Part shown: piece by piece, positions 1-9,129 of the stretch | Layout of the letters: every line of letters begins with the position of its first letter | Position numbering within the stretch: position 1 is the first letter of the stretch | Assembly: GCA_003134995.1 (NCBI GenBank) | Contig: PLDC01000011.1 | Coordinates: 55,266-100,102, forward strand | DNA from: Acidobacteriaceae bacterium | GTDB taxonomy: Bacteria; Acidobacteriota; Terriglobia; Terriglobales; Acidobacteriaceae | Length of the DNA stretch: 44,837 nucleotides | Direction of reading: 5' to 3' | Position numbers and translations under genes: made by a program | Notes under the pieces: model-generated | What the model was told of the DNA's origin: nothing | Seen by the model: only the letters and a program-made list of their open reading frames with translations | Database searches by the model: none

Positions 1-1269
1 ATCTTCGAAGTCATCTCCACCAACGGCGATACGCATCTCGGCGGAGACGACATCGATAACCTGCTGATTACGATTGCCCTAGACGACACTCTAGGCGATC
101 TCGGCATCGACCTGCGCCGCAGCGGCGAGGCTGTGCAAGCCATTCGAAATGCTGTGATCGAGGCCAAGATCGCGCTTTCTTCGCAGCTTTCGGTGAAGCT
201 CGACGTTGAACTTCCCGGCGGAAAGCGCTACTTGCGCGAGATCACGCGAGAACAGTTCGAACAACTTATTCAACCGATCATCGATCGTACGATCGGTCCG
301 TGCAAACAGGCCCTGAAAGATGCCGGACTCAAGCCTGAACAGATTGACGAGGTTGTCCTGGTCGGCGGGTCCACGCGCATTCCTAAAGTTCGCGCCCTCG
401 TGAAGGAATTGTTCCACCGCGAGCCGCACACCGATCTGAATCCTGACGAAGTTGTAGCCCTGGGAGCGGCCGTTCAAGCCAATATTCTCGGCGGCGGCTC
501 CGAGGCCACTGAGAACATGCTGCTGCTCGATGTCACGCCGCTGTCGCTCGGCATCGAAGTCGCGGGAGGCGTTACCGATAAGATCATTCTGCGCAACTCC
601 CCCATCCCGGCGTCGGCCACGCAGTTTTACACCACGCAGGTTGACGGGCAGGCCAATGTCGCGATTCATGTGCTGCAAGGCGAGCGCGAACTCGCCAAAG
701 ATTGCCGTTCGCTGGCCCGCTTCGATCTAAAAGGGATTCCGCCGATGGCTGCGGGAATGGCGCGCATCGAGGTGAAATTTCTCATCGACGCGAATGGAAT
801 TCTGCACGTCTCCGCGCGCGAACAGCGCAGCGGTAAAGAGGCGGAGATTCAGGTTCAGCCCAGCTACGGCCTCACCGATGAACAGGTCGAGAGTATGATC
901 CTCGACTCGTTCGACAGCGCGGAAGAAGATTTCCGGCAGCGCCAGGTCATCGAAGCGCGCAATGAAGCTGACACTATTTTGGCTGCACTCGACAAGGGCA
1001 AGAAAAGTCCGGCCTGGGGTCATCTCACGACTGACGAAAAGAAAAAGATTGCGAAGATGGAAAAGGCTTTGATCGCGGTGAAAGCCGAGGACGATTACCA
1101 GGCCATTCGCAAAGCCATTGACGCGCTCAATCAAGGCACAACGCGCCTGGCCGAATTGATGATGGACAGCGCCGTTTCCACCGCGTTAAAAGGCAAAACC
1201 ATGGACGAAGCCGACATGGGCGAAGGGCCAACGGCTCCGCATCCCATGGCCAAAGCGGAGTTCGAGTAG
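1..1269 (+). CDS. hscA: Fe-S assembly chaperone HscA (Hsp70 family), 5' truncated by window edge
   Basis: The frame is open from base 1 and ends in TAG at 1267-1269, so the N-terminus lies outside the window. The first visible residues read FEVISTNGDTHLGGDDID, the conserved Hsp70 nucleotide-binding segment. The later VLVGGSTRIPKVRALV and the substrate-domain start TPLSLGIEVAGGVTDKII confirm a DnaK/HscA protein. About 422 residues are visible: the end of the ATPase domain, the beta-sandwich peptide-binding domain and the helical lid. HscA-type chaperones release Fe-S clusters from IscU in an ATP-driven cycle with HscB. The assignment as HscA rather than DnaK rests on context, because a [2Fe-2S] ferredoxin and iscX follow directly in the order hscA-fdx-iscX. 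An internal ATG at 133 is not the real start, since conserved Hsp70 residues lie upstream of it. Confidence 0.93.
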   Translation: MFEVISTNGDTHLGGDDIDNLLITIALDDTLGDLGIDLRRSGEAVQAIRNAVIEAKIALSSQLSVKLDVELPGGKRYLREITREQFEQLIQPIIDRTIGPCKQALKDAGLKPEQIDEVVLVGGSTRIPKVRALVKELFHREPHTDLNPDEVVALGAAVQANILGGGSEATENMLLLDVTPLSLGIEVAGGVTDKIILRNSPIPASATQFYTTQVDGQANVAIHVLQGERELAKDCRSLARFDLKGIPPMAAGMARIEVKFLIDANGILHVSAREQRSGKEAEIQVQPSYGLTDEQVESMILDSFDSAEEDFRQRQVIEARNEADTILAALDKGKKSPAWGHLTTDEKKKIAKMEKALIAVKAEDDYQAIRKAIDALNQGTTRLAELMMDSAVSTALKGKTMDEADMGEGPTAPHPMAKAEFE

Positions 1270-1270
1270 A

Positions 1271-1319
1271 AGCATTTAGCAATTAGCAGTTGGCCAATAG
1301 ATACCAATTGCTGGATTAC
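1271..1319. repeat. Partial heptad-repeat array between hscA and fdx
   Basis: Directly after the hscA stop, 7-bp units of the form AGCATTT, AGCAATT and AGCAGTT run in tandem, followed by a short opposite-strand remnant near CCAATTGCTGG. It resembles the larger array at 1783-1883 but is incomplete. Confidence 0.55.
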
Positions 1320-1331
1320 CCGGAGTGAAGA

Positions 1332-1778
1332 ATGCCAGAAGAAAAAACACAATCCGTCGGAACCATCACTGAAGAAGCTCCCGGCGAAGACAAAATCGGC
1401 GACACGACGATTGGCCCAAATACCGTGCAGGTTACCTTTCTGCCCGAAGGCAAGACCGTGCAGTTCGAGCACGGCAAGCTTCCATATCAGGATCACGGCA
1501 AAGAAGAGTCGATTCTCGACGTCGCGTTGAACAATCACATCACGCTCGACCACGCCTGCGGCGGCAATTGCGCCTGCACCACTTGCCATGTATGGATCAA
1601 GGAAGGCGCCGAGAATCTTTCTCCGATGGAGGACGACGAGGCCGACCGTCTGGACATGGCCGCCGACTTGCAGTTAAACTCGCGTCTCGGTTGCCAGGTG
1701 CAGATCACGAAGCCGGGTAAAGTAGTAGTCGAGATCCCGGCCTGGAATCGGAATTACATTTCGGAAGAACACCACTAA
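1332..1778 (+). CDS. fdx: [2Fe-2S] ferredoxin of the ISC system
   Basis: A 148-residue protein ending in a plant/vertebrate-type [2Fe-2S] domain. The cluster ligands are visible as C76, C82 and C85 (HACGGNCACTTCHVW) with the fourth cysteine at C121 in SRLGCQV. In ISC systems this ferredoxin supplies electrons for cluster assembly on IscU. It lies 62 bp after hscA and is followed by iscX, the usual hscA-fdx-iscX order. The protein carries about 30 acidic and polar residues ahead of the conserved domain, longer than typical Fdx proteins of about 110 residues. ATG at 1332 is the only convincing start, with GGAGTG-like purine-rich sequence a few bases upstream. Confidence 0.95.
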   Translation: MPEEKTQSVGTITEEAPGEDKIGDTTIGPNTVQVTFLPEGKTVQFEHGKLPYQDHGKEESILDVALNNHITLDHACGGNCACTTCHVWIKEGAENLSPMEDDEADRLDMAADLQLNSRLGCQVQITKPGKVVVEIPAWNRNYISEEHH

Positions 1779-1782
1779 GGCA

Positions 1783-1883
1783 AGCAATCAGCACTTAGCA
1801 TTCAGCACTCAGCCCCTTTGGCAGTCGCTGATATCGGCACGATCCTTGAAGGGCTGAATGCTAATTGCTAACTGCTGATTGCT
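1783..1883. repeat. Inverted pair of 7-bp tandem (heptad) repeats, fdx-iscX gap
   Basis: The left arm (1783-1815) is four AGCANNN-type heptads (AGCAATC, AGCACTT, AGCATTC, AGCACTC) plus AGCCC. The right arm (1851-1883) is the reverse complement of nearly the same 33-bp series, with about 35 bp between them. In RNA this would fold into a long imperfect hairpin within the hscA-fdx-iscX transcript. A second array of the same design but different heptad sequence lies at 11728-11811. Confidence 0.8.
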
Positions 1884-1915
1884 CAGCGTTAGGCGCTGCT
1901 TCCAAGGAGCTTCAC

Positions 1916-2137
1916 ATGCCTAAATCTCTCACTTGGGATGACGCCGAAGACATCGGCATCCTGCTCTCCGAAACCCATCCCGAACTCGATCCGCTGACCG
2001 TGCGCTTCACCGACCTGCACCGCTACGTCACCGAGTTGCCTGACTTCAAAGGCGACCCCGGTGCGTCGAACGAAGGCAAGCTTGAAGCGATCCAGATGGC
2101 ATGGCATGAAGAATTTCAGGACCGCACGGTGGGCTAG
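1916..2137 (+). CDS. iscX: IscX (YfhJ) Fe-S assembly adaptor
   Basis: A 73-residue acidic protein beginning MPKSLTWDDAEDIGILLSE and containing VRFTDLHRYVTELPDF and EGKLEAIQMAWHEEF. These match the IscX family over its whole usual length of 65-75 residues. IscX binds IscS and iron and modulates cluster assembly. The ATG at 1916 is chosen because AAGGAG at 1904-1909 sits 6 bp upstream and because residue 1 onward aligns with the family; a longer in-frame reading from 1865 would begin inside the heptad-repeat array. It is the last gene of the isc cluster and is followed by a bidirectional terminator-like hairpin. Confidence 0.94.
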   Translation: MPKSLTWDDAEDIGILLSETHPELDPLTVRFTDLHRYVTELPDFKGDPGASNEGKLEAIQMAWHEEFQDRTVG

Positions 2138-2296
2138 GCTCAGCGAACAGTTGCGCTCGCCCACGTCCGTTAGTGCCGGACTTTTTACATTCTCGTGACA
2201 TTTCGCCGCGCAGCCCGGGCTTATGCTGGTTCTTAAGCCGTTGCTGGCGAGGGCTCTTCCCCAAATTTATCCTTTGCCATCAACCTCTCTCTCACT

Positions 2297-2331
2297 AAAA
2301 AGGGCACGGCTCCCTCGCCGTGCCCTCTTTT
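2297..2331. terminator. Bidirectional intrinsic terminator between iscX and galT
   Basis: An 8-bp perfect GC-rich stem, GGGCACGG (2302-2309) with CCGTGCCC (2318-2325), is flanked by an A-run on the left and TCTTTT on the right. It therefore has a T-tract on both strands and lies between the convergent iscX and galT genes. Confidence 0.8.
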
Positions 2332-2396
2332 CCTGATCGTAAATGATTTCGCGTGGCACCGGACGCATTCGTCCGGATTCTTCGGCCTGCTTCGAG

Positions 2397-3437
2397 CTAT
2401 CCAACCGTCGCCGGCACGGGATCTTCCACGCTGGCCTCGCGCAGAAACTTTGCTGCCTCTTCGGGCGGCGTGGGATTGATGTAGAAGCCAGTGCCCCACT
2501 CGAATCCTGCGGTCTTCGTCAGTTTCGGCATGAACTCAATGTGCCAGTGATAGTGATCGTTGGTGGGGTCCTGCGCCGGCGAAGTATGCACGACCAGATT
2601 GTACGGAGGATTATCGAGCACCCGGTCGGCCTTGATCAGCAAAGTCTTCAGCGCCTTGGCCAGGTTCTCAAACATGTGCGACGATGAATTTTCGAACGCC
2701 GACTCGTGCTGTTTGGGCAGAATCCAGGTCTCGAAGGGAAAGCGCGGAGCGTAGGGCGCGATGGTCACGAAGTTTTCGTTTTCAGCCACTACGCGGCTGC
2801 CGTTTTCAAGTTCCTGCGCGATGATGTCGCAGAACACGCAGCGCTCTTTATATAGGAAATACTGCTTCGAGCCCTCCAGTTCCTGTACCACATTGATCGG
2901 CAGAATCGGCAGCGCAATCAATTGCGAGTGCGCATGTTCGAGCGACGCGCCCGCCGCCTCACCATGATTCTTGAAGAGCAGGATGTACTTGAAGCGCCGG
3001 TCTTTTTTCAGATCGAGAATGCGGTCGCGAAAGGTCCACAGCACGTCTTCAATCCGCTTGGGAGGCAGCGTCGCCAGGCTGGCATTGTGGTCGGGAGTCT
3101 CGACGATCACTTCGTGCGCCCCAATGCCATTCATGCGGTCGAACATGCCTTCCGCCTGCCGGCTCAGCGTGCCTTCAATCCCTAGAGCCGGAAATTTATT
3201 GGGCACCACGCGTACAGTCCAACCCGGCGTGTCGCGCTGTGAAGCTGGCCCGCCATTCGAACCTGGGCGGTAAGCCTGAATCTCCGGCGGCGTCTTGCCT
3301 TCGTTCCCATAGCAAAAAGGGCAAAATCCCCCCTTCAGCTTCACATTTTCGCGCGCGAAATCCGTGGGACGCTTCGCGCGATCCGTGGAAATAATCACCC
3401 AGCGCCCAACAATAGGATCTTTTCTCAGCTCAGGCAC
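2397..3437 (-). CDS. galT: Galactose-1-phosphate uridylyltransferase
   Basis: A 346-residue protein. The catalytic HxHxQ motif is visible as H168-A-H170-S-Q172 within LEHAHSQLIALPILP, H170 being the family position that forms the uridylyl intermediate. Zinc-ligand cysteines C39 and C42 lie in GGFCPFCYGNE, and the N-terminal LRKDPIVGRWVIIS is the standard family opening. The enzyme exchanges UMP between UDP-glucose and galactose-1-phosphate in the Leloir pathway. Length and domain order match bacterial GalT. No galK or galE is adjacent, so here it may simply feed UDP-sugar pools. It converges on iscX with a terminator between them, and yraN lies 54 bp upstream on the same strand. Confidence 0.95.
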   Translation of the reverse strand: MPELRKDPIVGRWVIISTDRAKRPTDFARENVKLKGGFCPFCYGNEGKTPPEIQAYRPGSNGGPASQRDTPGWTVRVVPNKFPALGIEGTLSRQAEGMFDRMNGIGAHEVIVETPDHNASLATLPPKRIEDVLWTFRDRILDLKKDRRFKYILLFKNHGEAAGASLEHAHSQLIALPILPINVVQELEGSKQYFLYKERCVFCDIIAQELENGSRVVAENENFVTIAPYAPRFPFETWILPKQHESAFENSSSHMFENLAKALKTLLIKADRVLDNPPYNLVVHTSPAQDPTNDHYHWHIEFMPKLTKTAGFEWGTGFYINPTPPEEAAKFLREASVEDPVPATVG

Positions 3438-3491
3438 AACCGATACCTCTCGAGTAGGATAGCCAAAATTAAGACAGTCGAATCTTTCATT

Positions 3492-3974
3492 TTACGCCGT
3501 CAGCGAGGAGTTTCGAAACACTTCAATCTGCGGCTGGCCGGCTTTGGACTCGGGGTAGTATACGCTCACCACGTCGAACCGCCACTGGCACGAAGGTGGA
3601 AATCGCCGCAAATATTCTCTGACGACCGCTGCGATCTGCCGCCGCTTGTGCCGGTCCACAGCGGCTTCTCCGGGCTTCACATCGCGCGTGGTTCGAGTCT
3701 TCACCTCGACGAAGCAAAGAATGTCGGCATCCCATCCAATCAGGTCGATCTCTCCGCGGCAGCGCGGCGTGCGGAAGTTTCGCGCCACCATGGTGTAGCC
3801 GAGCCGGCGAAGATGAAAGTAAGCCGCCTCTTCTCCGCGTCGCCCGGTCTTATAATGCACAGCGAGTTTCACTGCTGGCAAAGTTAGTTCGGCCAGCCAG
3901 TCCAGGACGCGAAGCACCGCCCGCGTAGCCTGCCCGGAAAACATTCGTCGCGAAGACGCTGGACCAGTCGGCAC
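3492..3974 (-). CDS. yraN: UPF0102 (YraN) family protein, PD-(D/E)XK fold
   Basis: A 160-residue protein with the YraN signature: GRRGEEAAYFHLRRLGY, then RGEIDLIGWD and CFVEVKTRT, which form the D...ExK nuclease-like core, then RRQIAAVVREYL. The family is widespread and its biochemical role is unsettled; it is predicted to be a Holliday-junction-resolvase-like nuclease. The N-terminal 40 residues before GRRGEEAA are longer than in most YraN proteins (about 120 residues), so the true start could be an internal ATG such as that of MFSGQAT. It is transcribed toward galT and divergent from the LPS operon. Confidence 0.88.
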   Translation of the reverse strand: MPTGPASSRRMFSGQATRAVLRVLDWLAELTLPAVKLAVHYKTGRRGEEAAYFHLRRLGYTMVARNFRTPRCRGEIDLIGWDADILCFVEVKTRTTRDVKPGEAAVDRHKRRQIAAVVREYLRRFPPSCQWRFDVVSVYYPESKAGQPQIEVFRNSSLTA

Positions 3975-4124
3975 AGAAAGAACCCCACGCTAACTGTACC
4001 TCTCTGCTGCCGTGCAAGATGTGATCGCTCTAACAAATTATGCATACGGGACCGCCGTTCCTCCCAAACCGGGAATCCCACGACACAGCTTCCAAAGCCG
4101 GAGTTTTGTTTAGAATGGCTGGAC

Positions 4125-5417
4125 TTGATCTCTTCTCTCTATAGCTTTCTCTACAGTGTTGCGCTGGCGATTGCGATGCTGGTGAGCCTGCCTTACTGGC
4201 TCTTCCAGATGGCGCGTCATGGCAAATACCGCAAAGGCCTGGAAGAGAGGCTGGGGCGTGTGCCGTCGCGGCTTCAGTTGCCGGAGAAACGGCCAGCGAT
4301 TTGGATTCACGCAGTTTCGGTGGGAGAGGTGCTGGCAGTCGCCGGTTTGGTTGAGGAGTTGAAGCGACGCTTTCCGCAGCGCCGAGTTTTCATTTCAACT
4401 ACTACGGATACAGGCCAGGCGCTGGCGCGCGAGCGCTTCGGCGAGGGGAACGTGTTTTACTTCCCTATGGATTTTGCATTTGCCATCCGTCCTTATTTGC
4501 AGGCGCTGCGGCCGCAGTTGGTGGTGATTGCCGAGACCGAGTTCTGGCCTAACTTTCTGCGGCTGGCGCATGCCAGCGGGGCGCGCGTCGCCGTGGTGAA
4601 TGCCCGCATCTCCGACCGGTCATGGCCGGGGTATCGGCGTTTCAGCAAATTACTTCGAAGACTGCTGGCCAATGTGGACTTGTTTCTGGCGCAGACCCCC
4701 GAGGATGCCGCTCGGCTGCGGGATATCGGCGCAAAGCCGGAGCGTGTTCGAGTCTCAGGAAATCTAAAGTTCGACATTCCGGTGGCCACCCCGGGTGCGA
4801 TTATGGAGAGTTTGCGGAAATCGATCGCCGCGAGCGCCGCCGGCCCGGTGCTTGTCTGCGGCAGCACTATGGATGGAGAAGAGTCGCTGCTGCTGAAGGC
4901 GTTTGAGAATGTGCTGGTGCAGCATCCGCGGGCGGTGATGATTCTTGCGCCGCGGCGTCCAGAGCGCTTTGCCGCCGTTGCCATGTTGCTCCAACAGATG
5001 TCGATTGCTTTCTTCAAGCGCTCGGAATGGAATGGCGAATCTTTAGCTGGCAAAGTTTTTCTGCTCGATACGATCGGAGAATTATCGGCGCTCTACGCTC
5101 TCGCCGCCGTTGCCTTTGTTGGCGGAAGCCTCGTGCCACACGGCGGGCACAACATCATTGAACCCGCGCAGCATGGCGTCGCGATCCTCGTCGGAAATCA
5201 CACTGAGAATTTTCGTGACATGGTGAGCTTATTTCAGAGCCGGAACGCTCTACGGATCGTCGGTCCAGCAGAATTGCCCCTGGTGTTGCTGGAGTTGCTG
5301 GCGAATGATGCGGAGCGAATTGCGCTGGGGCAGCGCGCCGCCGAGACGATGCGCTCGCAAGTCGGAGCCACGGCACGCACGGCCGACTCGCTCGAGGAGT
5401 TGCTGGCGCGGCCATGA
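4125..5417 (+). CDS. waaA: 3-deoxy-D-manno-octulosonic acid transferase (Kdo transferase, GT30)
   Basis: A 430-residue membrane-anchored glycosyltransferase. An N-terminal hydrophobic segment (residues 8-28) is followed by WIHAVSVGEVLA, carrying the family catalytic glutamate at E68, then ISTTTDTGQALA, AETEFWPNF, NARISDRS and GGSLVPHGGHNIIEPA. These are hallmark WaaA/KdtA blocks. The enzyme adds Kdo from CMP-Kdo to the lipid A precursor at the inner membrane. The start is taken as TTG at 4125; the nearby ATG at 4115 is out of frame. It is the first gene of a tight LPS operon and overlaps lpxK by 4 bp (ATGA). Whether it transfers one or two Kdo residues cannot be read from sequence. Confidence 0.93.
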   Translation: MISSLYSFLYSVALAIAMLVSLPYWLFQMARHGKYRKGLEERLGRVPSRLQLPEKRPAIWIHAVSVGEVLAVAGLVEELKRRFPQRRVFISTTTDTGQALARERFGEGNVFYFPMDFAFAIRPYLQALRPQLVVIAETEFWPNFLRLAHASGARVAVVNARISDRSWPGYRRFSKLLRRLLANVDLFLAQTPEDAARLRDIGAKPERVRVSGNLKFDIPVATPGAIMESLRKSIAASAAGPVLVCGSTMDGEESLLLKAFENVLVQHPRAVMILAPRRPERFAAVAMLLQQMSIAFFKRSEWNGESLAGKVFLLDTIGELSALYALAAVAFVGGSLVPHGGHNIIEPAQHGVAILVGNHTENFRDMVSLFQSRNALRIVGPAELPLVLLELLANDAERIALGQRAAETMRSQVGATARTADSLEELLARP

Positions 5418-6376
5418 ACCCCAATCCATTGTCGGCCATTTACGGCGGGGTGGTTCGCACACGCAATGCACTCTACGATTGGAAAGTATTGCGCGCTCAC
5501 GCGCTGCAAGGTTCCGTCATCAGCGTGGGAAATATTTCGACGGGAGGCTCGGGGAAAACTCCATTCGTAATTCTTCTGGGCGAGCTGTTGAAGGCGCGCG
5601 GAATTCCATTCGATGTGCTTTCGCGCGGCTACGGACGCAAGACTCGCGGAGTCCTGCTGGTCGATCCGGGCGGACTGCCGCGAGATTTCGGCGATGAGCC
5701 TTTGCTAATCGCTCGACGATTGCAGTCGCCAGTCGTCGTCGGCGAAGATCGCTACGAAGCGGGGCGGTTCGCGGAGTCGCGCTTCGGTGCTCAGCTTCAT
5801 TTGCTGGATGATGGTTTTCAGCATCGCGGGTTAGCTCGCGATTTCGACATCGTGCTGGTAACGCCGGACGATGCCCGCGATCGTTTGCTTCCGGCGGGAA
5901 GGCTGCGTGAGCCTTTGCGTTCGTTGCAGCGTGCGGATGCCGTGGTGCTCACGAGCGGCGCTTCGCCAGAATCATTTCCGGTGGCAGGCAAAACGGTTTG
6001 GCGCGTGCGGCGCGGGATTGTTACGCAGAATCTGGCGCAGCCCGTCCCGGCGCGTCCCATCGTTTTCTGCGGGATTGCGCGGCCGCAGAATTTTCTGCTG
6101 CAGTTGCGGGCCGCGGGAATCGATCCCGCGGCCGAAGCGTTCTACCGCGATCATCACGCCTACACGGAAAAAGATGTTCGCGACTTGCTCGATCTTCGGC
6201 AGAGAAGTGAGGCCGGCGGCTTCGTCACCACCGAAAAAGATGCCGTGAACCTCGGGGGCTATCTAGATGCTCTCACGCCGCTCGCCGTGATCCCGGTCAA
6301 GATGGAACTCGCCGACGCAGCTAACGCCGTGGATACCATATTGCGCGTGATCAACGAACGGCGAGGCGGCTCGTGA
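5414..6376 (+). CDS. lpxK: Tetraacyldisaccharide 4'-kinase
   Basis: A 320-residue protein with the LpxK P-loop SVGNISTGGSGKTPF (about residues 37-51), VLSRGYGRKTRG, DEPLLIARR and LLDDGFQHRGLARDFDIVLV. The enzyme phosphorylates the 4' position of the lipid A disaccharide. The ATG overlaps the waaA stop in an ATGA arrangement, implying translational coupling. Length is typical (310-340). The next gene begins 4 bp after its stop. Presence of lpxK and waaA together shows that the organism makes Kdo-lipid A and so has an LPS outer membrane. Confidence 0.95.
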   Translation: MNPNPLSAIYGGVVRTRNALYDWKVLRAHALQGSVISVGNISTGGSGKTPFVILLGELLKARGIPFDVLSRGYGRKTRGVLLVDPGGLPRDFGDEPLLIARRLQSPVVVGEDRYEAGRFAESRFGAQLHLLDDGFQHRGLARDFDIVLVTPDDARDRLLPAGRLREPLRSLQRADAVVLTSGASPESFPVAGKTVWRVRRGIVTQNLAQPVPARPIVFCGIARPQNFLLQLRAAGIDPAAEAFYRDHHAYTEKDVRDLLDLRQRSEAGGFVTTEKDAVNLGGYLDALTPLAVIPVKMELADAANAVDTILRVINERRGGS

Positions 6377-6380
6377 GAGA

Positions 6381-7451
6381 ATGCCCCTAACGGCGCTTGG
6401 CGCGAAGCTGATGACAAAACATTTCAAAGAAGTCGAGCGGCTGCGGAAGATTGTCGAAGCCTTCCCCAAGATCACGATCACCGTGCTTGGCGATCTTGTC
6501 GCCGACGAGTTCGTGTTTGGAGAAATCTCGCGCGTGTCGCGCGAGGCTCCAGTGCTGATTCTTAAGCATCGCGAACGCACCGTGGTGCCGGGTGGCGGCG
6601 CCAACGCGGTGAACAATCTGGCCGACCTGGGAGTAAACGTGCTTCCGGTTGGCGCCATCGGCGATGACGAACCGGGGCGAATGCTGCTGAAATTCTTCCG
6701 CCACAAACGCATTCCGGTCAGCGGCGTGCTCAAAGACAAGAGTTACACCACGGTTACCAAGACGCGCATTCTTGCAGGCATGTCGCACAATTCGCGGCAG
6801 CAGGTGGTGCGTGTTGATCGCGAGCCGGAGAATCCTCCCAACCAGCATTTGACCCGTGAACTTTTTCTGGCGGCGCGAGAATACCTGCGCGCCTCGGATG
6901 CCCTGCTGGTTTCCGACTACGGCTACGGATCGGCCACTCCAGCGATTGTTAGCGCGTTGCGGCAAGCCGGACGCAGAAGAGTTGTGCTTGTGCCTTTGAT
7001 CCTCGATTCGCGCTACCGCCTGCTGGAGTATTCTGGCGCCACCGCGGCCACTCCAAACGAACCGGAAGTGGAAGCGGTGCTCGGCATGCGCATCGGGCAA
7101 GACTGGCAAAAACTGACTCAGGCCGGCAAGCAGGTTATGGATCGTATGAAGCTGCAGTCGCTTCTCATCACTCGTGGCCGCGACGGCATGGTGGCTTTCG
7201 ATCAGAACCATGCGCCAGTCGATATTCCGATTTTTGGTTCCGACGAAGTGACCGATGTGACCGGAGCGGGCGACACTGTAATTGCCGCATTCAGCGCGGC
7301 TCTGGCCGCCGGAGCGACGACGGAAGAAGCGGCGCAACTGGCGAACTACGCAGGTGGAATCGTAGTCATGAAGCGCGGCACCGCCACAGTTTCTCGCGAG
7401 GAACTGTTGCGCGCGATCGAGCAAGCTCCGCCTGCGACTCGACCTCATTGA
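6381..7451 (+). CDS. rfaE1: D-glycero-beta-D-manno-heptose-7-phosphate kinase (PfkB family, RfaE domain I)
   Basis: A 356-residue PfkB carbohydrate kinase. [25 protein letters not shown] and [17 protein letters not shown] are the RfaE/HldE kinase-domain motifs, and [13 protein letters not shown] is the PfkB anion-hole and catalytic-Asp signature. The product phosphorylates heptose-7-phosphate at C1 on the way to ADP-L-glycero-D-manno-heptose for LPS core. In enterobacteria this domain is fused to a nucleotidyltransferase as HldE; here the two activities are separate overlapping genes. ATG at 6381 follows GAGAG; a second ATG at 6411 is an alternative start. Paralogous sugar kinases are possible, but the downstream partner makes this call strong. 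Confidence 0.92.
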   Translation: MPLTALGAKLMTKHFKEVERLRKIVEAFPKITITVLGDLVADEFVFGEISRVSREAPVLILKHRERTVVPGGGANAVNNLADLGVNVLPVGAIGDDEPGRMLLKFFRHKRIPVSGVLKDKSYTTVTKTRILAGMSHNSRQQVVRVDREPENPPNQHLTRELFLAAREYLRASDALLVSDYGYGSATPAIVSALRQAGRRRVVLVPLILDSRYRLLEYSGATAATPNEPEVEAVLGMRIGQDWQKLTQAGKQVMDRMKLQSLLITRGRDGMVAFDQNHAPVDIPIFGSDEVTDVTGAGDTVIAAFSAALAAGATTEEAAQLANYAGGIVVMKRGTATVSREELLRAIEQAPPATRPH

Positions 7452-7972
7452 TTAAAAGCGCGCTAGCGCCGCCGCATAAAACTAAAATGGAGAACGGCAA
7501 AATTCTGGATCGCGAGCAACTCCGCCAGCGCGTCGAGCAGTGGCGCAGCGCCGGAGAACGCATCATCCTCGGTAATGGCAATTTCGATCTTCTCCACGTG
7601 GGTCACGTTCGCTATCTGCATGGTGCGAAGCAGTTGGGCGGCAAGCTCGTGGTGGCCATCAATTCCGATGAATCCGTTCGCACGCTCAAGGGCGAAGGAC
7701 GTCCGGTCATGCCTGCCGAAGAGCGCGCCGAAATTATTGCGGCGCTGGCCGACGTAGACGCCGTCGTCATTTTTCCTGAACTCGATGTCCGCGCTTTGAT
7801 TCGCGAGATCCGCCCGGATATTCAGGCCAAGGGAACCGACTACACGGCCGAATCCGTGCCCGAACGCGATGCGGTTGCCGAATATGGCGGGCGGGTTGCG
7901 ATCGTGGGAGATCCCAAGGATCATTCCACCAGCGAGATTATTCGCTCGCGGCTCGCACCGAGGCGGCCGTGA
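7448..7972 (+). CDS. rfaE2: D-glycero-beta-D-manno-heptose 1-phosphate adenylyltransferase (RfaE domain II)
   Basis: A 174-residue cytidylyltransferase-fold protein with [18 protein letters not shown] (the HxGH nucleotide-binding motif), [31 protein letters not shown] and a C-terminal HSTSEIIRS. It adenylylates heptose-1-phosphate to ADP-heptose, acting directly after the preceding kinase. The TTG start at 7448 overlaps the kinase stop codon. The family domain begins near an internal ATG at 7487, which is an equally possible start. It ends overlapping the next gene by 4 bp. The usual residue in this motif is C (GCFD); here it is N (GNFD), a seen but minor change. Confidence 0.93.
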   Translation: MIKSALAPPHKTKMENGKILDREQLRQRVEQWRSAGERIILGNGNFDLLHVGHVRYLHGAKQLGGKLVVAINSDESVRTLKGEGRPVMPAEERAEIIAALADVDAVVIFPELDVRALIREIRPDIQAKGTDYTAESVPERDAVAEYGGRVAIVGDPKDHSTSEIIRSRLAPRRP

Positions 7973-9129
7973 GTTTCGAGTCCGCAAGTCTCGATATTGC
8001 TGCCAAAAAAAAGATCGAGCGCATGCTGATCGTGCGGCTTAGCGCCATGGGAGACGTAATCCACACGCTGCCTGCCGTGCACGCGCTGCGAGATGCATTT
8101 CCGCGAGCCCACATCGGCTGGCTGATTGAAGAGCGCTGGGCCGAACTGTTGTGCGCGCCGGGAGCGTCACGTCGCGGCCCGCGGTCTGCCCTGCGCCCGC
8201 TCGTGGACGAAGTCCACACAGTCAATCTGAAAGCTTGGGGACGTTCCCCATTTTCAATCTCTACCTTGCAGCGCGCGGCGACAGTCTGGAACGACGTACG
8301 GGATGCGCGCTACGACGTGACTGTAGATTTGCAGGGAGCGATCCGTTCGGCGCTGTTGGCGCGGCTCTCCAAGGCGCGTGTGGTGTATGGCGCGGCCGAG
8401 CCGCGAGAGTCTCCCGCGAGCTTGTGGTACGCGCGAAAAGTGATTGCGCGCGGCCGGCACGTCGTCGAACAGAATCTTTCTGTGGCGCAGGCTGTGAGTC
8501 AGCGCCGAGCGACATCGACGCCTCCGGATATTTCTTGCGATTTTCCCCGCGACCCGCAGGCCGAAGCTCGCATTGGGCAGCGGCTTGCGGAACATGGCGT
8601 CAGCAAATTTGCCATCCTGAATCCCGGAGCAGGTTGGGGCGCGAAGCGATGGCCGGCGGAGCGATACGGTGAAGTCGCGCGCAATCTCGCCGAGCAAGGT
8701 GTGCAATCGATTCTCAATTTTGGTCCGGGCGAAGAGGAGTTAGTACGCTCCGCGGAAGGTGCCAGTGGAGGAATCGCCAAAACGATGACTTGCACCATTT
8801 CGGAATTGATTGCCCTATCCCGACGCGCCCAGCTTTTTATCGGCGGTGACACTGGCCCGCTGCATCTGGCGGCAGCATTACGCGTTCCGGTAGTCGCAAT
8901 CTTCGGGCCCACGGATCCGGCTCGTAACGGCCCTTATGGCACGCGCAGCATCGTGCTCCGCAGTCCGGAGAGCAGTACCTCGCATGCACGCCGCTCGGCA
9001 GCCGATGAGGGATTGTTGACGATCGACTCCGACGCAGTGCTGGCAGCGGCAAGCAATCTGTTAAACGAAACTTCCGAAGAACGACCTCGAAGCAATGACG
9101 CCCAAATCAAGAAGACTTCCCATGGCTAA
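7969..9129 (+). CDS. waaC: Lipopolysaccharide heptosyltransferase (GT9 family, WaaC-like)
   Basis: A 386-residue GT9 protein. The opening [20 protein letters not shown] and the C-terminal [29 protein letters not shown] are the defining heptosyltransferase blocks, with [18 protein letters not shown] between them. It uses the ADP-heptose made by the two preceding gene products to build the inner LPS core. The GTG at 7969 overlaps the upstream stop; the family N-terminus aligns best with the ATG at 8023, which may be the actual start. WaaC rather than WaaF is an inference from the [15 protein letters not shown] motif and from linkage to Kdo transferase. Acceptor specificity is not provable here. 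Confidence 0.9.
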   Translation: MSFESASLDIAAKKKIERMLIVRLSAMGDVIHTLPAVHALRDAFPRAHIGWLIEERWAELLCAPGASRRGPRSALRPLVDEVHTVNLKAWGRSPFSISTLQRAATVWNDVRDARYDVTVDLQGAIRSALLARLSKARVVYGAAEPRESPASLWYARKVIARGRHVVEQNLSVAQAVSQRRATSTPPDISCDFPRDPQAEARIGQRLAEHGVSKFAILNPGAGWGAKRWPAERYGEVARNLAEQGVQSILNFGPGEEELVRSAEGASGGIAKTMTCTISELIALSRRAQLFIGGDTGPLHLAAALRVPVVAIFGPTDPARNGPYGTRSIVLRSPESSTSHARRSAADEGLLTIDSDAVLAAASNLLNETSEERPRSNDAQIKKTSHG

